Of a stretch of 64,000 nt of DNA, positions 52,201-61,224 are shown in pieces (positions within the stretch are counted from its first letter, which is position 1; every line of letters starts with the position of its first letter). The DNA lies in the NCBI GenBank assembly GCA_017983845.1, contig JAGOAO010000001.1, positions 72,136-136,135 on the forward strand, given 5' to 3'. Origin of the DNA: Sediminibacterium sp. (GTDB lineage: Bacteria > Bacteroidota > Bacteroidia > Chitinophagales > Chitinophagaceae). Made by a program: the position numbers and the translations under genes. The notes beneath the pieces are model-generated. The model had not been told where the DNA came from. It did not search any database and saw only the letters and a program-made list of their open reading frames with translations.

Positions 52201-52401
52201 ATGTCACTAACTAAAAAAAACTTTGTACTTAGGATCAACGAGGATACTTATAAGTCCCTAGCAAAATGGGCCGAAGATGAATTTCGATCAGTCAATGGAC
52301 AGATAGAAATGATTTTAGACAAAGCAATCAAAGAAGCGAATAGACAAAAATGTGAACCAAAGCTCTCATTAAAGAAAATAGAAAGTAAGCTGCCTTCTTA
52401 G
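52201..52401 (+). CDS. Arc-like RHH DNA-binding protein
   Basis: A 66-residue ribbon-helix-helix protein: KNFVLRINEDTYKSLAKWAEDEFRSVNGQIEMIL with the beta-strand and two helices, and a basic tail. In many bacteria a short Arc protein is encoded next to an SPFH gene; it may act only structurally or regulate that operon. Followed by the second copy of the 28-bp palindrome. Confidence 0.85.
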   Translation: MSLTKKNFVLRINEDTYKSLAKWAEDEFRSVNGQIEMILDKAIKEANRQKCEPKLSLKKIESKLPS

Positions 52402-52416
52402 AAAATACTCAACTAA

Positions 52417-52444
52417 GCAGATTCAGTATAAATACTGAATCTGC
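52417..52444. repeat. 28-bp perfect palindrome, copy 2
   Basis: GCA, GATTCAGTAT, ATACTGAATC, TGC. The inner 22 bp equal copy 1 (6659-6680); the outer pairs differ but remain complementary. It lies 15 bases after the Arc gene stop and before the M23-like gene. The outer arms keep pairing despite changed bases, so the hairpin itself seems to matter. Confidence 0.7.
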
Positions 52445-52489
52445 AATGAGGAAATATTAATATTTTAGATACATTAATATCTCCCCAAC

Positions 52490-53404
52490 ATGAAATCAAA
52501 ACTTTTCATTACATTATTATGTCTTGTAAACTTAAATTCACAAGCTCAAAATAAATTGATCAAGCTTGAAACAGAAAACAATCCAGATGGAAGTGTTACT
52601 GTATATGCTTCAAGTTATGCAAGTGGCATATACACATTAAAAGTTGAGTTTAATATCACTGGTTTCAATGCTAGCATCAATAATCCATTTACAACTTTAT
52701 TACAACCAGGTAGATCGCAAATTTGCAAATTTTTACCAGACAGAAACTCTGGAAATAGGTACCTCAGCTTTAATTACGGCTATTTTGCAGGGAAGAGCTA
52801 TAGGAAGTCGCCGGAAAACTATCTTCATTATGCTTTACCAATCATGCCGGGTAAAACAAGCATCATTACGCCAGTGACTCATATTAAAACCCTTTTAGAA
52901 CAAAAAATTGATCAGTATGACGCACAAGGTTTTACTTATGCACTTGGTGACACCATTTGTGCTGCAAGAGCTGGAGTAGTTTTTAATGTAAATGATCAAT
53001 TAAAACAAGGAGAAGGAAAAACCATCACTTATGCAGACAATAGAAATAAAATTCATATTCAACATAAAGATGGCACAGTAGCGCATTATACGATACTTGC
53101 ACCAATGCAAAGTTTAGTAGAAAATGGAGACTTTGTGATTCCCGGACAACCCATTGCCATATTTAATAAACCTGCCGATAAATTTCAAGTTTTATTTTCT
53201 GTATTATACTTAGATGACATTCAACTCAGAGCAGAAAATCCTATTGATGTGTATCACACATTACCTGTTCACTATTACTTAAACCAGAATGCACTATCTA
53301 CCACTTTAACTATTGGTCAACGTTATCAGTCAGCGCCTTCTTTAGAAATTATTTCTAAAGAATTAAGCAAGAAGGAATTAAAGCGATTTGGTTTAAGCGA
53401 CTAA
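52490..53404 (+). CDS. M23-like protein with degenerate metal site
   Basis: A 304-residue secreted protein (signal MKSKLFITLLCLVNLNSQAQ). Its middle resembles an M23/LytM beta-barrel (AARAGVVFNVNDQLKQGEGKTITYADNRNKIHIQHKDGTVAHYTILAP). The first metal pair (HxxxD) is replaced by a YALGDTI-type sequence and the usual Y-x-H-L by YTIL, so at least two zinc ligands are missing. It is probably a non-catalytic LytM-like protein, such as an amidase activator or a cell-wall adaptor. It overlaps uvrA convergently by 4 bases. Confidence 0.75.
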   Translation: MKSKLFITLLCLVNLNSQAQNKLIKLETENNPDGSVTVYASSYASGIYTLKVEFNITGFNASINNPFTTLLQPGRSQICKFLPDRNSGNRYLSFNYGYFAGKSYRKSPENYLHYALPIMPGKTSIITPVTHIKTLLEQKIDQYDAQGFTYALGDTICAARAGVVFNVNDQLKQGEGKTITYADNRNKIHIQHKDGTVAHYTILAPMQSLVENGDFVIPGQPIAIFNKPADKFQVLFSVLYLDDIQLRAENPIDVYHTLPVHYYLNQNALSTTLTIGQRYQSAPSLEIISKELSKKELKRFGLSD

Positions 53405-56217
53405 CCTAAGTACTTCCCTGTTTGCGAGGCCTTTGATTTTGCCAATCCAGATGGTAATCCTGCATAAACCACTGTGCCTCCATTGACACCGGCTTCTGGG
53501 CCCATATCAATGACCCAGTCTGCTGACTTTATGATATCTGTATTGTGCTCCACTACAATCAAGGAATGTCCCTGATCAATCAACGCATTAAATGCTTTTA
53601 ATAATTTATGGATATCATGAAAATGTAAACCTGTGGTGGGCTCATCAAAGATGAATAACATTTTACTACTTGCCTTTCCCTTGCCTAAGAAACTGGCCAA
53701 CTTGACTCTCTGTGCTTCTCCACCACTTAAAGTGCTACTACTTTGTCCTAGCTTCACATAACCCAATCCAACTTCTTGTAATGGGCTTATTGCCAAGACG
53801 ATATTTTTTTCTTCACTAAAAAATTCAATGGCTTCATCTACACTCATCTCAAGTACATCATAAATATTCTTGCCTTTATATTGCACTTCTAATACTGCTT
53901 CTTTAAATCTTTTTCCGCCACAGTCTTCGCAAACCAAATGTACATCTGCCAAGAACTGCATCTCTACCAATTGTTCTCCTTCCCCTTTACAGGTATCGCA
54001 TCTTCCTCCATCCACATTGAATGAGAAATGCTTAGGCAAGAAGCCTCTTATTTTAGATAAAGCTTGTTTTGAATACACATCTCTGATGGCATCGTAGGCT
54101 TTGATATAAGTTACAGGATTGCTTCTTGATGATTTACCAATTGGATTTTGATCCACCATTTCTATTTGATCGAATAAATGTAAGTCCCCTTTAATCGCGC
54201 TAAATCCGCCTTTCATTTCTGTTGGCAATTGTTTTGCATCTAAGAGTGCGTTGTATAAAACCTGTTTCACCAAAGTGGTTTTACCGCTTCCACTTACTCC
54301 GGACACTACCGTCAAACATTGCAATGGAAATTGCACATCAATATTTTTTAAATTGTGCAAGAAGGCGCCTTCTAACTGGACGGTATGTTTAGTAGATCTC
54401 GTTTTAATAGGAACAGGAATAGACAATGTCCCATTCAAATATTTTCCAGTTAAACTATTTTTATCCTTCATCAACTGCGCCGCATTGCCTACTGCTACTA
54501 CTTCTCCACCCAAATGTGCCGCGAGTGGCCCCATGTCAATAATATGATCTGCTTCACGCATAATTTGTTCATCGTGTTCTACCACCACCACGGTATTACC
54601 AAGGTCTCTTAAATTTTGTAGGACCTTAATTAATCTTTCTGTATCTCTTGAATGCAATCCAATAGATGGCTCATCCAAAATATATAGTGAGTTGGTTAAA
54701 TTACTTCCCAAACACCTAGTTAATTGTATACGTTGACTTTCTCCTCCACTCAAACTATTGGCCAAACGACTTAAGGTTAAATAGCCCAGGCCCACGTCCA
54801 TCAATGTTTGAATGCGCTGTTCAATTTCCATCAATACGCGTTTTGCAATCACCGTGTCCGTTGGATTTAATTTTAATGCATTGAACCATATTTGTAAATC
54901 CTTCACAGGCATCGCACATAACTGACCAATATGCTGATCAGCGATCTTCACATACAGTGCTTCTTTGCGCAATCGATAACCCTGACACTCTGGACAATCC
55001 GTTCTGCCACGATACCTACTTAATAAAACACGAAACTGCACTTTATACAAATGCGCTTCTACGTCTTTAAAGAAATCATCGATACCATATGCTTTACCAA
55101 CGCCTTTCCATAGCTGTTGCAATTGTGCTTTGGTTAATTTATGGATGGGTTGATGAATAGGGAATCCTTCTTTACCAGCTTCTTTTACAAATTGGTCCTT
55201 CCACCAAGACAATTTTTCTCCCTTCCATGGCGCCACAGCACCGTCATACACGGATAAATGTGGATTGGGTATCACCAAGTTGGCGTCAATCCCTAAGACC
55301 TGACTATAGCCTTCGCATTTTGGACAGGCACCATATGGATTGTTAAATGAAAATAAATTAGGGCTTGGTTCGTCAAATTCAATCCCATCTAATGTGAACT
55401 TATTATTGAAGCTGACTAAATTGGTTTCGTTCTGCTCTACCCACACAATGCCTTCACCTTCGTAGAACGCTGTACCAATAGAGTCGGTCAAACGGTGTAT
55501 ATCATCTTCCTCAAAAGCTTTGACAACCACACGATCTATTAAAATATAGATTTCCTTGTCTTTGAAATTTTGCTGCAATTCCTTTTTTGTCCAACTCAAA
55601 GCATCTTCAATCCTTATGATTTCAGGTGCAGTCTTTGTCCCTCTTAAATAAATACGCGCAAAGCCCTTTTGCATGAGGATATTCAATTCCTCTTGGATAT
55701 CTCTTTTGGCGTGTTGTTTGAATGAAACCAACAACACCATCTTATCTCCGGTCTTCCCTTTTTCAATAAAGGACAGCACATCCTGCACATCCTGCTTTTT
55801 CACTTCATTTCCACTGATTGGGGAATAGGTTTTGCCAATTCTTGCAAATAAGACCCTCAAGTACTCATAGATCTCTGTCATGCTACCCACCGTACTTCTT
55901 GGGGTACGGGTTGTTACTTTTTGTTCAATGGCAATAGCCGGGCACAAACCCTTGATATAATCTACGTCTGGCTTGCCCATTCTAGACATGAATTGTCTTG
56001 CATAGGATGATAAGCTCTCTGCATAGCGCCGTTGCCCCTCGGCAAAGAGGGTATCAATGGTCAAAGAAGACTTTCCACTGCCCGAAACCCCCGTTACCAC
56101 AATAAATTGGTTCCTTGGAAATTCTACGGATACATTCTTTAGGTTGTGCACCCTTGCACCTACTACTTCGATCGTATCTCGCTCCTTTTTATCTTGCCCT
56201 TTCTTAGTTACAGCCAT
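53401..56217 (-). CDS. uvrA: Excinuclease ABC subunit A
   Basis: A 938-residue UvrA from the ATG at 56217 (MAVTKKGQDKK). Two ABC modules are visible: Walker A GVSGSGKSSL near residue 45 and GVSGSGKTTL near 650, both signature motifs (LSGGESQRIQL, LSGGEAQRVKLA), and zinc-finger Cys pairs in CPKCEGYSQV, CPECQGYR, CDTCKGEG and CEDCGGKR. It recognises helix-distorting lesions in nucleotide-excision repair. Confidence 0.97.
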   Translation of the reverse strand: MAVTKKGQDKKERDTIEVVGARVHNLKNVSVEFPRNQFIVVTGVSGSGKSSLTIDTLFAEGQRRYAESLSSYARQFMSRMGKPDVDYIKGLCPAIAIEQKVTTRTPRSTVGSMTEIYEYLRVLFARIGKTYSPISGNEVKKQDVQDVLSFIEKGKTGDKMVLLVSFKQHAKRDIQEELNILMQKGFARIYLRGTKTAPEIIRIEDALSWTKKELQQNFKDKEIYILIDRVVVKAFEEDDIHRLTDSIGTAFYEGEGIVWVEQNETNLVSFNNKFTLDGIEFDEPSPNLFSFNNPYGACPKCEGYSQVLGIDANLVIPNPHLSVYDGAVAPWKGEKLSWWKDQFVKEAGKEGFPIHQPIHKLTKAQLQQLWKGVGKAYGIDDFFKDVEAHLYKVQFRVLLSRYRGRTDCPECQGYRLRKEALYVKIADQHIGQLCAMPVKDLQIWFNALKLNPTDTVIAKRVLMEIEQRIQTLMDVGLGYLTLSRLANSLSGGESQRIQLTRCLGSNLTNSLYILDEPSIGLHSRDTERLIKVLQNLRDLGNTVVVVEHDEQIMREADHIIDMGPLAAHLGGEVVAVGNAAQLMKDKNSLTGKYLNGTLSIPVPIKTRSTKHTVQLEGAFLHNLKNIDVQFPLQCLTVVSGVSGSGKTTLVKQVLYNALLDAKQLPTEMKGGFSAIKGDLHLFDQIEMVDQNPIGKSSRSNPVTYIKAYDAIRDVYSKQALSKIRGFLPKHFSFNVDGGRCDTCKGEGEQLVEMQFLADVHLVCEDCGGKRFKEAVLEVQYKGKNIYDVLEMSVDEAIEFFSEEKNIVLAISPLQEVGLGYVKLGQSSSTLSGGEAQRVKLASFLGKGKASSKMLFIFDEPTTGLHFHDIHKLLKAFNALIDQGHSLIVVEHNTDIIKSADWVIDMGPEAGVNGGTVVYAGLPSGLAKSKASQTGKYLG

Positions 56218-56415
56218 ACTACAAAATAACACTATCGGAGCCTAATTGGTTGCGTTCCCCCCAATATTATTTTAAATAAAAGAATGTGGATATCCTTGAA
56301 ACAAATTTCTTGTTTCCCACAATCACGATTCGGGTACAATAAGCTAGTAATTTTCCAAAACTAATCCAAAGGTAGCCCCTACTACCAACCTAAGAACAAC
56401 CTATAAAAAACAAAC

Positions 56416-56997
56416 ATGAACAAAGTAGTTGAACTGACAGACAACGAATTGATCCAATCTTTTCAAGATGGTAACAACCATGCTTTCGATGCCTTGATTG
56501 ATCGTTACCAAGAAAAAATCTTCAACACCATTTTATTTATGGTAAAAGACAGCTATTTGGCCGAAGATTTAATCCAAGAAATTTTTATCAAAATCATTGA
56601 CAATTTAAAGCAAAGAAAATATGCCGAAGAAGGCAAGTTCCTTCCTTGGGCTTTAAGAATTGCACATAATTTTTGTGTAGACCATTTTAGAAAAGTAAAA
56701 CGTACACCAGTCATTAAGACAAGCGACGACCAGGATATTTTTGAGGTGATAAAGCATACCGATCATTCTGCCGATTACAAAATGACGCGTGCGCAAACAC
56801 ATAAAAACATTCAAGAATTAGTTGACTTATTGCCAGACGAACAAAGAGAAATTATTGTGTTAAGACACTATGCCAATTTAAGTTTTAAAGAAATTGCCAC
56901 TTTAACCAACTGCAGTATCAATACCGCTTTGGGAAGAATGCGTTATGGTTTAATTAACCTAAGAAAAATGATGAACGAGCGAGGAATGACGATGTAA
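56416..56997 (+). CDS. RNA polymerase sigma factor, sigma-70 family
   Basis: A 193-residue ECF-type sigma factor. Region 2 is AFDALIDRYQEKIFNTILFMVKDSYLAEDLIQEIFIKIIDNL and LPWALRIAHNFCVDHFRK; region 4 is LVDLLPDEQREIIVLRHYANLSFKEIATLTNCSINTALGRM. No anti-sigma gene is adjacent, which differs from typical FecI-FecR pairs and resembles the house-keeping-like ECF factors of Bacteroidota. Confidence 0.93.
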   Translation: MNKVVELTDNELIQSFQDGNNHAFDALIDRYQEKIFNTILFMVKDSYLAEDLIQEIFIKIIDNLKQRKYAEEGKFLPWALRIAHNFCVDHFRKVKRTPVIKTSDDQDIFEVIKHTDHSADYKMTRAQTHKNIQELVDLLPDEQREIIVLRHYANLSFKEIATLTNCSINTALGRMRYGLINLRKMMNERGMTM

Positions 56998-57023
56998 GTT
57001 TGAAAATATTTCGTCCCCCAAAA

Positions 57024-57057
57024 AATAAAGAAGGCCCCATTTGGGGCCTTCTTTATT
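57024..57057. terminator. Bidirectional terminator between sigma and dsbD genes
   Basis: AATAAAGAAGGCCCC and GGGGCCTTCTTTATT pair around ATTT, with A and T runs on both sides, serving both converging genes. It overlaps the dsbD stop region. Confidence 0.9.
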
Positions 57058-58978
57058 TTTTCTTTGCACTACACTGTAACCATGCTAGGTATTCTTGTAT
57101 ATCTGGTGTATATCCAATAGGATTAGATTGCAACACTTGATCTGGACTCAAAACCACATACAAAGGTTGCGAAGATTGATTGAAATTTTCGGTCTCAAAT
57201 GTGGCCCATAAATCTGCTACTGTATTGATTTGTTTTTGTTGTCCGCCCTGTGTGGTGTAAACAAAACGTTCCGCTACTGGGAGGTTTGCGCGATCATCCA
57301 CATATAAAGACAAAAGAATGAAATTTTCCTTAATGAAACTCTGAACAGCCGGATCTGTCCATACCTGTTCTTCCATTTTTCTACAATTCACACAAGCCCA
57401 TCCTGTAAAATCAATCAAGATTGGTTTCTGCTGCGCTTTCGCCATGGCCAATGCTTTGGTATAGTCATTTACCACATCTGCCTTTAAACCATGACTTGTA
57501 CTATCTGTTGCAAATAAGCTATAATGTGTTGGAGGCGGGAAGCCACTTAATAATTTTAAGTTGTTCGCATTTTGAGGCATCAAGCCTGCGCCCAAATACA
57601 AGGCGAAACCTAATGCAAGCCCACCCATTATTTTTCTTCCGGTAGCAATTTTTGCACCTTTAACATCATGTGGTAATAAAAGAAAACCAAAAAGGTAAGC
57701 GCTTAATCCTAAGCTTATTAAAATCCATATACCAATAAAGACTTCTCTTTTTAAAATTCCCCAATGTTGAACTAAATCTGCGTTAGACAAAAACTTAAAT
57801 GCCAAAGCTAGTTCTACAAATGCCAATACTTTTTTCACGGTATCTAACCAGCCACCAGACTTTGGCAAGCTCTGTAACCATTGTGGGAAGATGGCGAATA
57901 AGGTAAAAGGCAAAGCCAAGGCCAAGCCAAAACCTGCCATACCCTGTGTTAGCGCCCAAGCACCACCTTGCAAGGAACCTACTAATAAAGTGCCTAATAT
58001 TGGGCCAGTACAAGAAAAGGAAACAATGGCCAAGGTGATGGCCATGAAAAAGATGCCGCCCAAACTTCCTAATCCACTTTTCGAATCTGCTTTATTGGCA
58101 ATGCCTGATGGTAAACTAATTTCAAAATAGCCAAAGAAAGAAATAGAGAAAAAGATAAAGATGGCAAAGAAGGCAATATTCAACCATGCATTGGTAGATA
58201 TACTATTGAAAATTTCTGGTTGCACATTTCCAACAATATGAAAAGGCACACTTGCTAATACATAGATCAAGAAAATGCTCAGCCCATAAAGCAACCCATT
58301 TTGAATACCTTGTTTTCTTGTTTTTGATCTTTTGGTAAAAAAAGAAACCGTGACAGGAATCATTGGAAATACACAAGGAGTAACGAGTGCAATCAAACCT
58401 CCTAAGAATCCTAAAAAGAAAACGCCCCATGCACCACTGTCAGCACTTGTGCTTGTTGCATTCACGCCGCATGCATCTGCTGGCGCTATGCGCGCAGTCT
58501 CTGGCAATAAAATGTTGAATTGATTGCTTTTTTGTCCATGTATTAATGGCATTGCAATGGGCAATTCAATGACATAAAAAGAAGACTCCTTTCCTGCACT
58601 CATCACTACTACTCCTTTTAAGCTATCTGGTTGAAAACCATGAATAACCAATTCCTCTCTAATATCAAAAGCTTCGGAAAAAGATTTTGCCAAATTAAAC
58701 AATGGATCTTTTTGTTCCACTGATGCGATAGAATACTGAGGCTTTGCTTTTGGGATGGCTGTTTCAAGAGTATATTTTAAACCAGGCGCTTCCACTCCTT
58801 CCGAATTGGCATCATATATTTTCCAACCAGCTTGTACTTGAACATGCACTTGAATGGAATAAGTTGAATCATTGACAGCTGAGATTTTCGCTGTTGCTTT
58901 TGCAATGCTGTCTGCCTGTGCTTTCAACTGCGTCACAGTTAAGAACAGGGCTATAAATGTCAAGAATAAATTACGCAT
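57053..58978 (-). CDS. dsbD: Thiol:disulphide interchange protein DsbD
   Basis: A 641-residue protein. An exported N-terminal DsbD-like domain (residues ~20-160), eight transmembrane helices with the redox Cys in ALVTPCVFPMIPVTVSFF and SFSCTGPILG, and a C-terminal thioredoxin domain with GWACVNCRKMEEQVW (CxxC). It moves electrons from cytoplasmic thioredoxin to periplasmic substrates such as those for cytochrome c maturation. The gene 49 bases upstream encodes a second N-terminal-type domain, a probable partner. Confidence 0.93.
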   Translation of the reverse strand: MRNLFLTFIALFLTVTQLKAQADSIAKATAKISAVNDSTYSIQVHVQVQAGWKIYDANSEGVEAPGLKYTLETAIPKAKPQYSIASVEQKDPLFNLAKSFSEAFDIREELVIHGFQPDSLKGVVVMSAGKESSFYVIELPIAMPLIHGQKSNQFNILLPETARIAPADACGVNATSTSADSGAWGVFFLGFLGGLIALVTPCVFPMIPVTVSFFTKRSKTRKQGIQNGLLYGLSIFLIYVLASVPFHIVGNVQPEIFNSISTNAWLNIAFFAIFIFFSISFFGYFEISLPSGIANKADSKSGLGSLGGIFFMAITLAIVSFSCTGPILGTLLVGSLQGGAWALTQGMAGFGLALALPFTLFAIFPQWLQSLPKSGGWLDTVKKVLAFVELALAFKFLSNADLVQHWGILKREVFIGIWILISLGLSAYLFGFLLLPHDVKGAKIATGRKIMGGLALGFALYLGAGLMPQNANNLKLLSGFPPPTHYSLFATDSTSHGLKADVVNDYTKALAMAKAQQKPILIDFTGWACVNCRKMEEQVWTDPAVQSFIKENFILLSLYVDDRANLPVAERFVYTTQGGQQKQINTVADLWATFETENFNQSSQPLYVVLSPDQVLQSNPIGYTPDIQEYLAWLQCSAKKK

Positions 58979-59027
58979 GGATAAAGATTGGCCTTGCAGC
59001 CTTTTGCGATGGTGATTGAATCAATAA

Positions 59028-59477
59028 TTATTGAATATCTACTTCGAAACCTTGCTTGGTAGGAGGCAAACATCTTTCCTCATTACAAACCATGTATTCA
59101 ATGGTACCAGTCAACTTAGTCTTAGTGGCTACTTTTAAAGTGACAGCTTGTATAAATTGTACTTTACCGCCAAATGAACCAATCACTGCATCAAAATTTT
59201 TGTCGAATTTCTTTTCTAGCTTTCCAACTTCTTTAGTTGTCCCTTTTAAAACAACCAGTGGATTTTTAGCAAATTGCACCGTAGTAGGAACTGGCCCTTT
59301 TTTTACAAATTGGGAATAGATATGCCATGGCGCATCTACATTCGCCGTGATAATAATATTGTATTGCTTGTCTCCTGTTTTAACAGCTTGGTAGGCCCAT
59401 TTAACTGGTGCTAATTTTTGTGCTTGACTTTGAAAAGCAAAAATGATCAAGAATAAAGCAAGGAATATTTTTTTCAT
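59028..59477 (-). CDS. DsbD N-terminal-domain-like periplasmic protein
   Basis: A 149-residue secreted protein (MKKIFLALFLIIFAFQSQAQ) consisting of one nDsbD-like immunoglobulin domain: VDAPWHIYSQFVKKGPVPTTVQF at the front and YMVCNEERCLPP at the end, keeping both catalytic cysteines (C-x4-C). It could be the shuttle that the downstream DsbD reduces. It is first in a two-gene set with dsbD and follows purQ by 15 bases. Confidence 0.85.
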   Translation of the reverse strand: MKKIFLALFLIIFAFQSQAQKLAPVKWAYQAVKTGDKQYNIIITANVDAPWHIYSQFVKKGPVPTTVQFAKNPLVVLKGTTKEVGKLEKKFDKNFDAVIGSFGGKVQFIQAVTLKVATKTKLTGTIEYMVCNEERCLPPTKQGFEVDIQ

Positions 59478-59492
59478 CTGTTTGGTTTTAAA

Positions 59493-60170
59493 TTAAATCG
59501 CTGCCGCTGTTTTCAACAAACCTAAAAGTTCAAATACTTGAACCCCATCTGTATTACTCAATGCTGGATTGGTTGCGCGCTCTGGATGTGGCATCATACC
59601 AAATACATTTCTGCCTGCATTGCAAATACCTGCAATGTCTTGAATGGCACCATTTGGATTAGCAGCACCACCAATTTTTCCGTTTTCATCGCAGTAGCGG
59701 AAGATAATTTGGTTGTTTGTTTCTAAACTTGCCAATGTCGCTTCATCTGCGAAATACCTTCCTTCGCCATGTGCAATAGGGATTTGCAATGGTCCACTAT
59801 TTTCAGATTTAATAAATACGTTCTTGCATATAAATTGCTGGTTGGCGTTTTGCAATAAAGCGCCTGGCAATAAACCAGACTCACACAAAATTTGGAAACC
59901 ATTACAAACACCCAAGACTTTTCCACCTTTGTTTGCAAATTCAATCACCGACTGCATCATTGGACTGAATTTTGCAATAGCACCACAACGCAAATAATCG
60001 CCGTAAGAAAATCCACCTGGCAATACAATACAATCTTCTGTGGTAAAATGAGACAAGTCACTATCTTTATGCCATAGCATTTGCACTTCAAAACCAAGGT
60101 CTTTCTCTAAAGCATCTTGCATGTCTCTGTCACAGTTTGAACCAGGGAAAACCAGTACGCCAAATTTCAT
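59493..60170 (-). CDS. purQ: Phosphoribosylformylglycinamidine synthase glutaminase subunit
   Basis: A 225-residue class I glutamine amidotransferase. [14 protein letters not shown] starts it, the nucleophile Cys is in [11 protein letters not shown] near residue 93, and His/Glu of the triad in [10 protein letters not shown] near 200. [18 protein letters not shown] is PurQ-specific. It supplies ammonia to PurL in purine synthesis. Confidence 0.96.
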   Translation of the reverse strand: MKFGVLVFPGSNCDRDMQDALEKDLGFEVQMLWHKDSDLSHFTTEDCIVLPGGFSYGDYLRCGAIAKFSPMMQSVIEFANKGGKVLGVCNGFQILCESGLLPGALLQNANQQFICKNVFIKSENSGPLQIPIAHGEGRYFADEATLASLETNNQIIFRYCDENGKIGGAANPNGAIQDIAGICNAGRNVFGMMPHPERATNPALSNTDGVQVFELLGLLKTAAAI

Positions 60171-60250
60171 AGTATTGAGCTTAAAAGTTGAGTAAAATTG
60201 AGCTACAAAGGTACTTAATTAAGCCTTGCTAAAAAGCCAAAATTCTACAC

Positions 60251-61222
60251 TTAAAAAAGGTGGTTATACACAATCAGCCCTGCAGAGATCCAAAATAAGA
60301 CATTGGGGATCAATAACTGCTTAGGACCTGCATAACAGAAGCTTATAAAGCTAGCCAAAGGGGCCAAAACGATTGCAGAAGCATATAATGCTTGGGTGGA
60401 GAAAATAATAGGCTGGAAAAAGGTCAGGAATAAGGTCAACAACATCACCCCCCAGTACTTTCTAACTTGAATAATAAAGCGATTTTGTTGGTCCTGCCAA
60501 AAGTACAAGCCAATCAATAATTGCAGCCCTATAAAAATCAAAGAAATACCCGATTGTAGATCTATTCCTGATAAAGGATTTTTCCAATCCAATTTGGGTA
60601 AAAACGCAGTGAATGCTGCTGCCGAATCTGTTAAAAATACATAAGTGAATACAAAATAAAAAGGCAGTAGGATGCCCATAATCACCACCAACCATTCTGC
60701 CAATCTAAAAGGCCTAATGATGGCTAAAGCAAATACCACCACCGGTATCAATATCGCAATGGGCTCGTATAATAATATGGAGAAGCCTACAATTAATCCA
60801 ATATTGAATTCAAGCGTTTTGGGTTGCGTTTGATCATACAAACGATTCAATTTCACCAATATCCATATGATCAATGCATTCGCTATTAAACCGGAACTAA
60901 TGGCATCCCAAAATGGGAACAAAGCTGTTAATAACACGAAGGTGAAAGCAGGCAGATAGCTCACCTGCTGGAACATTTTGAATCTGCTCAATAAAATGTT
61001 CAATCTCAGGGCTTGTGTAATTACGATAAAATGAAATAGCACAATCAAAGCCAGCGGGGGCAAGGGTTGTATATAATGAAATAACAAATAGGCCAACAAG
61101 CCATCTGACTGATTCGCAATGACAATCGGCGCTTCCAAGTAAAAATGAAAATGCACCAGCACACTCAATACAACTAAGAAGAGTAGGTTAATGTCCGACC
61201 TGTCTTTAAATAAGAATACCAT
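60251..61222 (-). CDS. DUF6427 membrane protein
   Basis: A 323-residue integral membrane protein with about nine helices and the family opening FLFKDRSDINLLFLVVLSVLVHFHF. Bacteroidota-restricted family; function unknown. It ends directly after the downstream gene in transcription order (2-base gap to the 532-residue secreted protein), so the two are likely cotranscribed. Confidence 0.82.
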   Translation of the reverse strand: MVFLFKDRSDINLLFLVVLSVLVHFHFYLEAPIVIANQSDGLLAYLLFHYIQPLPPLALIVLFHFIVITQALRLNILLSRFKMFQQVSYLPAFTFVLLTALFPFWDAISSGLIANALIIWILVKLNRLYDQTQPKTLEFNIGLIVGFSILLYEPIAILIPVVVFALAIIRPFRLAEWLVVIMGILLPFYFVFTYVFLTDSAAAFTAFLPKLDWKNPLSGIDLQSGISLIFIGLQLLIGLYFWQDQQNRFIIQVRKYWGVMLLTLFLTFFQPIIFSTQALYASAIVLAPLASFISFCYAGPKQLLIPNVLFWISAGLIVYNHLF

Positions 61223-61224
61223 AA

